Shown piece after piece: positions 1 through 6,459 of a stretch of 64,000 nucleotides of DNA (position 1 is its first letter; every line of letters begins with the position of its first letter). The stretch lies in NCBI RefSeq assembly GCF_000177075.1, contig NZ_ADEG01000062.1, positions 1 through 64,000 of the forward strand. The letters run 5' to 3'. The stretch is from Hoylesella buccalis ATCC 35310 (GTDB lineage Bacteria; Bacteroidota; Bacteroidia; Bacteroidales; Bacteroidaceae). Made by a program: the position numbers and the translations under genes. The notes below the pieces were generated by a model. It worked only from the letters and a program-made list of their open reading frames with translations, searched no databases and had not been told where the DNA came from.

Positions 1-39
1 AAATAATATTTAAAGAGCATTAAATCCAAATCGGTCATT

Positions 40-86
40 AGGATTTCTCTGTGTCGTACGGCAAAGAGAAATCCTTTAATTTTTTC
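40..86 (+). terminator. Intrinsic terminator-like hairpin at left edge
   Basis: AGGATTTCTCT (40-50) pairs with AGAGAAATCCT (65-75) across a 14-base loop and is followed by a T-rich run to about 86. It probably ends a gene lying left of the window. No coding sequence is visible between here and the insertion sequence. Confidence 0.6.
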
Positions 87-205
87 CATATGGACAAGAA
101 TGATTGTCGTGTTTTTAGTGATCTGGCCAAATATAGGATATGCTTGTCTTTTGTTCGCCCCAGATAGGCTGGCGTTGATAGCAATTCGTACCGAATTGTC
201 GGCTA

Positions 206-224
206 ATGTGACAAAAATGTGCAT
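206..224 (+). repeat. IS left terminal inverted repeat
   Basis: The 19-base sequence ATGTGACAAAAATGTGCAT matches the reverse complement of 1227-1245 exactly and that of 1267-1285 at 18 of 19 positions. The inward extension GCATAA is shared only with the outer right copy. Confidence 0.7.
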
Positions 225-276
225 AAAAACGTTTCAACTACTTGTAAATCATTACCTATGTTCCATTTATATATTT

Positions 277-1207
277 ATGGCAAAAAATCTGCTTTTATTG
301 CGGCTCAAAATTGGTGGTAAAACGCGGCTTTCACAAGAACCGTCAGCGTTGGTATTGCAAGTCCTGTGGCCGGACATTTGTAGGTCACAAGCGGCTCACC
401 GAAGAAACAGTGAACACCCGTTACTCAAAAGGCAATCTCACCGTCGAGGATTTGGCCACGGAGTACGCTGTGTCCACGAGGACTGTTTACCGCAGGCTGT
501 CGAAGACCTACAAGGCTTTTCTTCCCACATGCCGCGCGCGTCCCATAGTGGTTCTGATGGACACAACCTATTGGGGACGCAACTTCGGCGTGGTGATCAT
601 GAAGGATTCGCTAAGCGGCGAGGTGCTTTGGTACAAGTTCATAGACAGGCATGAACGTCTGGAGGACTATTGGGAGGGAATCACATATCTCAATTCACTC
701 GGACACACCATATTGGCTATCGTTGCGGATGGCTTCAAGGGGCTCAGGAAGATGTTCCCCAGGTATAAATTCCAGCTTTGTCAGTTTCACCAGGTGATGA
801 CAGTCAAGGCCAAGCTGACTTCCAGACCCAAGCTGGAAGCCTCTCGGGAATTGCTCAGGCTCACGCTTATGTTATGCCACACGGACAAGGAATCGTTCGT
901 CGGAGCCTTGGAGGCGTGGCACGCAAAATGGGAGGATTTCATAGGGGAACGGACGGTATCGCCAGACGGGAAGTCCCATTACACACACAAGGCCGTGCGT
1001 AGCGCATATCTGAGCCTGAAGAGGAACATGCCGTGGCTGTGGACGTGGTACGACCACCCAGAGCTGAACATCCCGAACACGAATAATGCCTTGGAATCAC
1101 TAAACTCTGAATTGAAGATAAAATTGAACCTGCACAGGGGTATGAGTGTGGAGAGAAGAAAGATACTCATCCAGAACCTAATAAAAGGGCACAAGCCTAG
1201 TAGATAA
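277..1207 (+). pseudogene. IS256-like (Zn-binding variant) transposase with frameshifted start
   Basis: This is a DDE transposase of about 310 residues. The main frame (311-1207) shows the DDE triad at D84, D140 and E262, counted from a TTG at 311, and a helix-turn-helix region around residues 42-65. Upstream of that TTG the same frame continues with CFYCGSKLVVKRG, which completes a CxxC...CxxC zinc ribbon, but it contains no ATG. The only good start, ATG at 277 reading MAK, is one frame off. Removing a single A from the A6 run at 282-287 would give MAKICFYCGS and join the two. So the gene has a one-base frameshift, is expressed by slippage on the A6 run, or contains a sequencing error. The catalytic core looks intact. 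Confidence 0.7.
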
Positions 1208-1226
1208 ACGGAACACAGAAGATTCC

Positions 1227-1245
1227 ATGCACATTTTTGTCACAT
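1227..1245 (-). repeat. IS right inverted repeat, inner copy
   Basis: This is an exact 19-base inverted copy of 206-224, starting 20 bases after the transposase stop. A second copy 40 bases further right makes the true element boundary uncertain. Confidence 0.6.
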
Positions 1246-1266
1246 AAAAGAAAACGACTCTAAATT

Positions 1267-1285
1267 ATGCACATTTTTGTCATAT
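1267..1285 (-). repeat. IS right inverted repeat, outer copy
   Basis: This 18/19 inverted copy of 206-224 also shares the inward bases GCATAA with the left end, which the inner copy lacks. It may be the real right end, or the trace of a second element. Confidence 0.55.
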
Positions 1286-1304
1286 AAGCCTGCATGCTTC
1301 ATAA

Positions 1305-1826
1305 TCATCTATTACCTTTTAAGCCGTGTATCAACTCTACTCGCAAAGTGTCATTGGTTATTCGTTGGCCATTAATTGTAATGAAGTCTGATGGCAGGAT
1401 AGACAACACCAAGGGATTTACTATGCCAAGGGATTTATCTTTACGTTCAAATCCTAAAGGAATAGAGAGATACTCTTCCTTTCGCAGTTTATACGTGCGA
1501 ACACCCTTAAGAGGCAAGTAGTTATGAATCACTAAATTATCATCATTAGTCTGCAATTTAAGGGAGTCGTAATTCACAGTACACTCACCTTTCATATAAT
1601 AATCTAAATAATAACTGCCCCGAAAATACATACAATTAATCCGTATCGTTCCCATATCTGTCTTTATACAGATAAACGGATGGGACTGTCCTTCGATTGT
1701 TAGATTATGCCATATATCGCAAGAACATAAAAAGTAAGGTAATATTAAAACAAACAAACAATGTTTTAATTTATTACCATACAGGACGCGTATCCCACCA
1801 TGGATAATAGTTGACAAAATCTTCAT
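1305..1826 (-). CDS. Small lipoprotein A of RHS remnant array
   Basis: A predicted lipoprotein of about 173 residues with a hydrophobic signal ending in a CSC lipobox. Its body is clearly paralogous to the product of 2392-2901: both share MYFxG...YL...KGE...DSLKL, then ERKDK and LPSxFI...DxLR near the end. I chose the ATG at 1826 because AAAGGAA sits about 7 bases upstream; an in-frame ATG at 1847 would add seven residues. The ribosome-binding site and first codons lie inside a repeat shared with 2901 and 3747. No function is recognised. Its position behind an RHS tail fragment suggests an immunity or accessory lipoprotein; that is inference. Confidence 0.7.
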   Translation of the reverse strand: MKILSTIIHGGIRVLYGNKLKHCLFVLILPYFLCSCDIWHNLTIEGQSHPFICIKTDMGTIRINCMYFRGSYYLDYYMKGECTVNYDSLKLQTNDDNLVIHNYLPLKGVRTYKLRKEEYLSIPLGFERKDKSLGIVNPLVLSILPSDFITINGQRITNDTLRVELIHGLKGNR

Positions 1827-1847
1827 AATAATTCCTTTCATCGACAA

Positions 1848-1925
1848 AGTTTCCTTTTAATAGCAATGCGTTCATGCCCTGAATTCCATCATTCGCTAAA
1901 GACAAATCAATTTTCACTGCAGATT
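1848..1925 (-). pseudogene. RHS tip tail fragment (copy 1, shortest)
   Basis: This stretch repeats the end of the longer fragments at 2923-3234 and 3769-4023. In the shared frame it reads SLANDGIQGMNALLLKGN followed by FVDERNYYEDFVN, then runs past the start of lipoprotein A in another frame and ends PWWDTRPVW. The RHS core motifs present in the other two copies are missing here; a DUF6984-like gene sits immediately upstream instead. Confidence 0.5.
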
Positions 1926-2282
1926 TTATATCTTCTGAATGTCTTCCATACAATCAACAGAAGGGATATGATGAATTTTGGAATTATCAACCTTCCACAA
2001 ATCCAACTCATAAAGCATACCCTTCAAATCTACTAAAAGATATGCTGCGACTTCAATATTATCTGTGTCATAAAATTTACAACAAGAGATAATGCGACTT
2101 CGTTTTCGAGTATATTCTTGCATATAGTCTCTTAAAAGTCCGATACTACCTATTATCTCCTTTGTGAGAGGATAGGCTGCAATATGATTTTTCCAATCAC
2201 TTTCCAAGTGATAATTAACTTTATTGGCCAAGAACGCAATGAGAGCCATTTCCTCAGAAGTTACTTTTCTGCTATTCTCCAT
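1926..2282 (-). CDS. DUF6984-like small protein, candidate immunity protein
   Basis: A soluble 118-residue protein without a signal peptide. The N-terminal RKVTSEEMALIAFLANKVN and the C-terminal pattern VAAYLLVDLKGMLYELDLWK followed by IP resemble the DUF6984 family as I know it, which is common in Bacteroidota and often found near polymorphic toxins. It lies between lipoprotein B and an RHS tail fragment on the same strand. The context suggests a cytoplasmic immunity protein left from a toxin-immunity cassette, but no toxin gene is recognisable here. Confidence 0.6.
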   Translation of the reverse strand: MENSRKVTSEEMALIAFLANKVNYHLESDWKNHIAAYPLTKEIIGSIGLLRDYMQEYTRKRSRIISCCKFYDTDNIEVAAYLLVDLKGMLYELDLWKVDNSKIHHIPSVDCMEDIQKI

Positions 2283-2391
2283 GAATTCTTCCTATATTAT
2301 AAATGTATTTACCATATATTATTTTTCTTCGTAATACGTTTTCTTGACGGTACCGATATTGAAACGGTGTTAAAACAGTTAATTTCTACAG

Positions 2392-2901
2392 TTATTTTTT
2401 CTTTGGTCTCCTCAATACTATTCTCAACGAATCGGTGAGTACTCTTTTATCATTACTCATTATGAAATTTGATGGCAAAACAAACAAGGCTAAAGAATCA
2501 TCAAATACTTGATTTTTATCTTTACGCTCATAACGTAATTGTACTGAAATTAAACGATTCTTTATGTGTGTATTATTTTTCTTATATGTATTTGTTGCAG
2601 AAAAGGGTAATGATTTCCCTATCTTTATGTTCTTATCGCAAAATTCCAATTTTAAGGAATCGGGATTCATTACATATTCTCCTTTTAAATCAAAGAGAAG
2701 GTAATGCCAGCCACCGAAGTACATACCGCTAACCTTAACCCTACTGTCCTCCGATAGAGAAATGTTATAGCTAAATTTGTTGTTATCTAACGGAAGTATG
2801 AATCCCGTATCGCAAGATAGAACAGATAACATAAAAATCATGTAAAGCCCAAGCCATTTAATGTGTCGGCCACCCTCTGTAACTATTGACAAAATCTTCA
2901 T
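2392..2901 (-). CDS. Small lipoprotein B of RHS remnant array
   Basis: A lipoprotein of about 169 residues with lipobox VLSC, paralogous to the product of 1305-1826 by the shared MYFxG, KGE, DSLKL, ERKDK and LPSxFI motifs. The start at 2901 (MKILSIVTEGG) uses the ribosome-binding site inside the array repeat; identity to copies A and C ends after the MKILS codons. About 110 bases of AT-rich DNA with no visible gene separate it from the DUF6984-like gene. Function unknown. Confidence 0.7.
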   Translation of the reverse strand: MKILSIVTEGGRHIKWLGLYMIFMLSVLSCDTGFILPLDNNKFSYNISLSEDSRVKVSGMYFGGWHYLLFDLKGEYVMNPDSLKLEFCDKNIKIGKSLPFSATNTYKKNNTHIKNRLISVQLRYERKDKNQVFDDSLALFVLPSNFIMSNDKRVLTDSLRIVLRRPKKK

Positions 2902-2922
2902 AATAATTCCTTTCATCGACAA

Positions 2923-3234
2923 AGTTTCCTTTTAATAGTAATGCCTTCAAGCCTTGAGTTCCATCATTCGCTAAAAACAAATCATTTAATGCACTTGACT
3001 GTCAAAGCTGATGAGAGCAACAAACAACAGTTCCTACGGACTCATAGGAAGCGTCCCTCATCCATAACGCAGAGGATGCTCCCTAAATTGTCCGTGAAGG
3101 CAGGATAATACTTCACCGTGCCGCTATCTCTAATGACAATAGCCATGTATCTATCGTTCCTCCTATTACGATTACCTAAGTGCACCAAAATCTGGGCATC
3201 TTTGCCACATTGATACTTGTACATTCCAAAAGGC
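2923..3234 (-). pseudogene. RHS/YD-repeat tail remnant (copy 2)
   Basis: The frame starting near 3224 reads VIRDSGTVKYYPAFTDNLGS followed by ILCVMDEGRF and then stops at 3042. This is the TDNLGS...VMDE hallmark found near the end of RHS/YD-repeat cores. After a frame change the DNA continues as ASYESVGT, meets a TGA, and resumes with LANDGTQG and FVDERNYYEDFVN before the start of lipoprotein B. The frameshift and stop make it non-functional. It begins right at the end of lipoprotein C. Confidence 0.7.
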
Positions 3235-3237
3235 TGC

Positions 3238-3747
3238 CTAATGTGAATTTGATGACATACCTACAGGTCTGTACTCGAAGAAGCGATCATGGAAATCTTT
3301 CTTGGTTACAACCTGTCGGTCATAGAGTTTTCTCTCACGGATTTTATCTAATGTATAACGTTCAATTATCTGCTTTTTTATAGCATATATGTAACAGGTA
3401 TCTTTAGTGTCAAAAAAGCATGGACATACAAACACAGTTGAGTCTGGCAATGCATAGAAACGTTTATCTAAGACTACTTTTTTGTTATTGATATATATCT
3501 CGGTTGTGTCTGTAGGCCAAGTTGGAGGCATCAAATCAATCGAATCCTCGCACCAATATATTAAATCACCAGGAGAATCTGACTCTGAAAGTTCTATATA
3601 AAGAGTGTCATTAGAACTATTCCTTATGCCAAATAAGGTCACTGTGTCTATAACGCAGGAAGTGAACATATAGGTACAAAAAACAAGAAATACACTACCA
3701 TACAGGACGCGTATCCCACCATGGATAATAGTTGACAAAATCTTCAT
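3238..3747 (-). CDS. Small lipoprotein C of RHS remnant array
   Basis: A lipoprotein of about 169 residues with lipobox TSC. The mature part begins with a beta-rich stretch containing IRNSSNDTLYIEL and is unrelated by eye to copies A and B. The N-terminal codons for MKILSTIIHGGIRVLYG are shared at DNA level with copy A, so the two genes have the same front end and different bodies. It is followed at once by RHS remnant copy 2. Function unknown; immunity or accessory role is inferred from context only. Confidence 0.7.
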   Translation of the reverse strand: MKILSTIIHGGIRVLYGSVFLVFCTYMFTSCVIDTVTLFGIRNSSNDTLYIELSESDSPGDLIYWCEDSIDLMPPTWPTDTTEIYINNKKVVLDKRFYALPDSTVFVCPCFFDTKDTCYIYAIKKQIIERYTLDKIRERKLYDRQVVTKKDFHDRFFEYRPVGMSSNSH

Positions 3748-3768
3748 AATAATTCCTTTCATCGACAA

Positions 3769-4023
3769 AGTTTTCTTTTAATAATAATGCGTTCATGCCT
3801 TGAAATCCATCATTCGCTAAAAACAAATCATTCAATGCACGTGACTGCCAAAGATGATGAGAGCGACAAACAGCAGTTCCTACGGACTCATAAGAAGCGT
3901 TCCTCATCCATAACGCAGAGGATGCTCCCTAAATTGTCTGTGAAGGCAAGATAATTCTTCACCGTGCCATTCTCCCTGATAACGATGGTGTTACCGTCAA
4001 GGTAGTACACATACTGCTGCTCC
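3769..4023 (-). pseudogene. RHS/YD-repeat tail remnant (copy 3)
   Basis: In frame just after lipoprotein D the minus strand reads YVYYLDGNTIVIRENGTVKN, then YLAFTDNLGSILCVMDEERF, then a stop at 3888. This is a clear RHS core ending. A second frame carries on as MRNASYESVGTAV...ANDGFQGMNALLLK...FVDERNYYEDFVN and overlaps the start of lipoprotein C. The pieces would join through one frameshift near the DEE/DEG codons. It is a displaced tip without the rest of the RHS protein. Confidence 0.75.
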
Positions 4024-4692
4024 TTAATGTGCTTCCGTCAACATGATATATATGGTTGCCTCCAGTACCTTGTCTGGGATTACCACATTCTTTCTCTTGA
4101 CTTTTGCATTATGAATGTAAAAGTCATTTATATTAATAAAATAGGGAGTTTCAGTAATCACTTCCTTTACAGTAAGACCATATACTGACACCATCTTATT
4201 TATATCATTCATAAACTTAGATTTTGCAATTACATCTGACACATTGCTACTTTGTATGACATCCTCATTTCCATAGAGATCTATATATTTTTTCGATAAA
4301 TTCAAACTTTCCTCTCCAAAAGAAGATATATCAAATTTTAGACAGTGTAGATTCTTTATATCATATTCTCGTGTCATATAATTCAAAATAAGTTCTATAC
4401 ACCGCACAACATCTTTGTATTGCAATGCTCTTGCGTTTGAATTCTGTTGCTGTGTACTTATCGTCCTATAATCTGTCACCATTCTAAGGTAAATATCCTT
4501 GTGCTCCAATCCTCTTTGTGAGGGAAGAAACACTATATTTGAATTTTGGCCTTTTAATGAAATTCTATATTCTTTATCACCCAAGTTATTTTTGCGTGTA
4601 TAAATTTTATAGTCAGAAACAAAGGCATTATAATGACAGGATAAAAGAATGAATGCCATATATGCATATATGAATTTTCTCAGTGCCATCAT
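4024..4692 (-). CDS. Lipoprotein D upstream of RHS remnant
   Basis: A 222-residue predicted lipoprotein: a short basic start, a hydrophobic segment and lipobox LLSC at about residues 16-19. No family is recognised. It is not related by eye to the other three lipoproteins and has its own start rather than the shared MKILS front. Its TAA stop is directly followed by RHS remnant copy 3, as if it were the first cassette of the array. Spacing to the PBP-like gene at 4756 is 63 bases. Confidence 0.65.
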   Translation of the reverse strand: MMALRKFIYAYMAFILLSCHYNAFVSDYKIYTRKNNLGDKEYRISLKGQNSNIVFLPSQRGLEHKDIYLRMVTDYRTISTQQQNSNARALQYKDVVRCIELILNYMTREYDIKNLHCLKFDISSFGEESLNLSKKYIDLYGNEDVIQSSNVSDVIAKSKFMNDINKMVSVYGLTVKEVITETPYFININDFYIHNAKVKRKNVVIPDKVLEATIYIMLTEAH

Positions 4693-4755
4693 GTTGTTGC
4701 TAAATTTATTCGGTGAACATTAACCTTATTCTACCACCTGTGCTCATGTCCCTTA

Positions 4756-5919
4756 TCACATGTCATCAAGTGTAATGGGAATTTCTATCGGGGTGATTTT
4801 CACTTTCTTTTTCGCCCACCTCTCAGCCTTTTGGGCCGACTTCTCCGACAATCGGCCATTGAGGTATTGCTCGATGATGAGAGAGGCCATCGGTGCAGCC
4901 AAATCAGCACCGAAACCACCATTCTCAACATATACGCTCACAGCGATGCGAGGCAAATCTTTTGGGGCGAAACCCATGAAGGTAGAATGGTCATCCCCTT
5001 TGTTTTCAGCGGTTCCGGTTTTGCCACATATCTCATATTGATGAGCGTTGATGGCGTGTGCCGTGCCTCCTTTGACGGCTGCTCGCATGCCTTTGATGAC
5101 AACGTCAATGGCTTCGGGCGTGGCCATGCAGTGGTGTCGCGTGGTGTCAACGGCATGTCCGGAGGCGTTTTCGTGAATATAAGGAGTGATGTAATAACCG
5201 CGATTACCAACCAGTGCAGCCAAATTGCAAAGTTGTAAGGGCGTGGTTTTTACTTCCCCCTGCCCCATTCCTACCCACATAATGGTTGTTCCGTTCCATT
5301 TCCTGTGCAGGTTTTGCAGATAAGCCGAATCAGGAATCAATCCACTGTCTTCATTTTCCAAATCAATGCCAAGCGATACGCCCAGTCCCATGCTGTGCAT
5401 GTAGTCGGCCCACCGATTGATGGCGGCGGAAGGTGATGCATACAGCTGCCGGTTGTCGATTGTTTCTTGGAACGATTTGCAAAAAAATGCGTTACACGAT
5501 TGTCCAATGGCTTGAATCATTGCCAGCGGCGTGCGATGTGGATGACAGCCAATACGAATGCCATTGAACGAGAAGCCATGGTGACAAGCATACGTCTTCT
5601 TCGTGTCTATGGCTCCTTCTGACAGCATGAACAAGGCTTGAGCCACCTTGAAAGTAGATCCGGGCGAATAAGATGTGGATATGGCACGATTGACGCCATC
5701 GTCCAATTTGTCGTTACTAACCAGCGCCAGCACTCGCCCCGTAGCTGGCTCGATGGCCACAATACTGCCCTGCTTGTTTCGCAACAGGCGTTTCGCCAGG
5801 CGCTGTAGCGATTGGTCTATCGTTAGCTGTCCCTCACTTGGCCCCTCTTGGGAATATCCTTGGAGGGGAAAAACAACCATGAAAAAAGCGAAAAGTATCT
5901 GGAAAATAGTTCGTATCAT
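4756..5919 (-). CDS. Transpeptidase-only penicillin-binding protein
   Basis: A periplasmic serine transpeptidase of 387 residues. The N-terminus is a signal peptide or anchor (about residues 1-23), followed directly by the penicillin-binding fold with STFK at 88-91, SCN at 141-143 and KTGT at 300-303. The usual class B pedestal or dimerisation domain (about 200 residues in PBP2 and PBP3) is absent. The family cross-links peptidoglycan stems, or can be repurposed as a beta-lactam sensor. The C-terminus is Lys-rich and then acidic. Start ATG at 5919. It stands alone, with the RHS remnants downstream. A class D beta-lactamase is unlikely because the third motif is KTGT and SCN suits a PBP. Confidence 0.8.
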   Translation of the reverse strand: MIRTIFQILFAFFMVVFPLQGYSQEGPSEGQLTIDQSLQRLAKRLLRNKQGSIVAIEPATGRVLALVSNDKLDDGVNRAISTSYSPGSTFKVAQALFMLSEGAIDTKKTYACHHGFSFNGIRIGCHPHRTPLAMIQAIGQSCNAFFCKSFQETIDNRQLYASPSAAINRWADYMHSMGLGVSLGIDLENEDSGLIPDSAYLQNLHRKWNGTTIMWVGMGQGEVKTTPLQLCNLAALVGNRGYYITPYIHENASGHAVDTTRHHCMATPEAIDVVIKGMRAAVKGGTAHAINAHQYEICGKTGTAENKGDDHSTFMGFAPKDLPRIAVSVYVENGGFGADLAAPMASLIIEQYLNGRLSEKSAQKAERWAKKKVKITPIEIPITLDDM

Positions 5920-6090
5920 CGTTTAGTTCAACTCGTTGAATTTTCAGGCAAAGATAATAAAAATTATCGACCGCCGCAGCAATTTTTCTTAAAATGCCAG
6001 AACGACTTCAAACCTTCCTCATCTGGCGAAAGCGGCACGATTACGGCATCCGCCCAGAGAGGAATCTCCATGATATTAAAGTGCCGCTTT

Positions 6091-6175
6091 AAAGTCATTG
6101 ACTTTACGCCTCATAGTCAATGACTTTAACGTCTAAACTCCATGACTTTGGCGCGTAAAACCCATGACTTTGAAA
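6091..6175. repeat. Four-unit 22-base-period GACTTT array, locus A
   Basis: GACTTT occurs at 6100, 6122, 6144 and 6166, exactly 22 bases apart, each preceded by CAT or CAAT. The first unit is a perfect dyad, AAAGTCA-T-TGACTTT (6091-6105). A related four-unit array is at 37694-37775, and both loci are followed by a GCTTTACTTC hairpin. Confidence 0.7.
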
Positions 6176-6277
6176 AGACTACATAATATAATGATTGCCA
6201 ACGCTTTACTTCATCGAACATTTACTCTAAAATGAAGTAATACCCGTCAATTATCAGCAGCGTATTTTTCGTGGAAA

Positions 6278-6354
6278 AACCGGACCGTTTTCAGCACTGG
6301 CTCATGATGTAGATGCATCATTTGCGTTTTTTCAAGCTGTCCGGTTCTTTTTTC
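6278..6354. terminator. Bidirectional terminator-like long stem
   Basis: AACCGGAC (6278-6285) pairs with GTCCGGTT (6339-6346); an inner ATGATG/CATCAT hairpin lies between, and a T-run follows at 6348-6354. On the minus strand the stem is followed by T5. No transcript that it would end is evident, so it could also be part of a structured RNA. Confidence 0.4.
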
Positions 6355-6368
6355 AAAAAATAAAATTG

Positions 6369-6376
6369 TACCTTTG
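6369..6376 (+). promoter_or_regulatory. Bacteroidota -7 box for GH92 gene
   Basis: TAccTTTG matches the TAnnTTTG -7 consensus and lies about 83 bases upstream of the GH92 start. No clear TTTG was found at the expected -33 distance. Confidence 0.45.
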
Positions 6377-6459
6377 CTTCTGCTAATGGATAGGCCGCCA
6401 TCTTTTCTGGTAATGCGGCCTGCCCTACCCTAACTAAACTATAACTTAACGATAAGTTC

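Larger units (their letters stand above)
206..1285 (+). mobile_element. Insertion sequence with Zn-ribbon IS256-like transposase
   Basis: A compact element of about 1.05 kb holding one transposase gene. The left end carries ATGTGACAAAAATGTGCAT at 206-224. The same 19 bases occur inverted at 1227-1245, and an 18/19 inverted copy lies at 1267-1285, so there are two candidate right ends 40 bases apart. No target-site duplication is seen beside either pair. The element lies only about 20-60 bases past the stop of the last lipoprotein gene of the RHS remnant array, a common landing place for insertion sequences. Family placement rests on the transposase type. Confidence 0.75.
5920..6459. other. 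Gene-free stretch with 22-base array and structured hairpins
   Basis: No gene is seen. It holds four GACTTT units at a 22-base period (6091-6175), an inverted repeat TTACTTCAT/ATGAAGTAA (6206-6214 and 6232-6240), a long-range stem AACCGGAC/GTCCGGTT (6278-6285 and 6339-6346) with a T-run after it, and the GH92 promoter -7 box at 6369-6376. Confidence 0.6.

Noticed and set aside
205..1290. Target-site duplication for the insertion sequence
   Set aside because: The 8-9 bases outside the left end do not match those outside either right-end copy.
1294..1521. Plus-strand frames through 1294-4000
   Set aside because: They are antisense to the lipoprotein genes, lack ribosome-binding sites and have no recognisable motifs.
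4756..5919. Class D beta-lactamase
   Set aside because: The second and third motifs are SCN and KTGT and the overall sequence follows PBP2-like transpeptidases; the length and end also fit a PBP.
6091..6175. 22-base-period repeats considered as a CRISPR array
   Set aside because: Units are only 22 bases including the variable part, the conserved core is about 9 bases, and there are no spacers of 30 or so bases nor cas genes.
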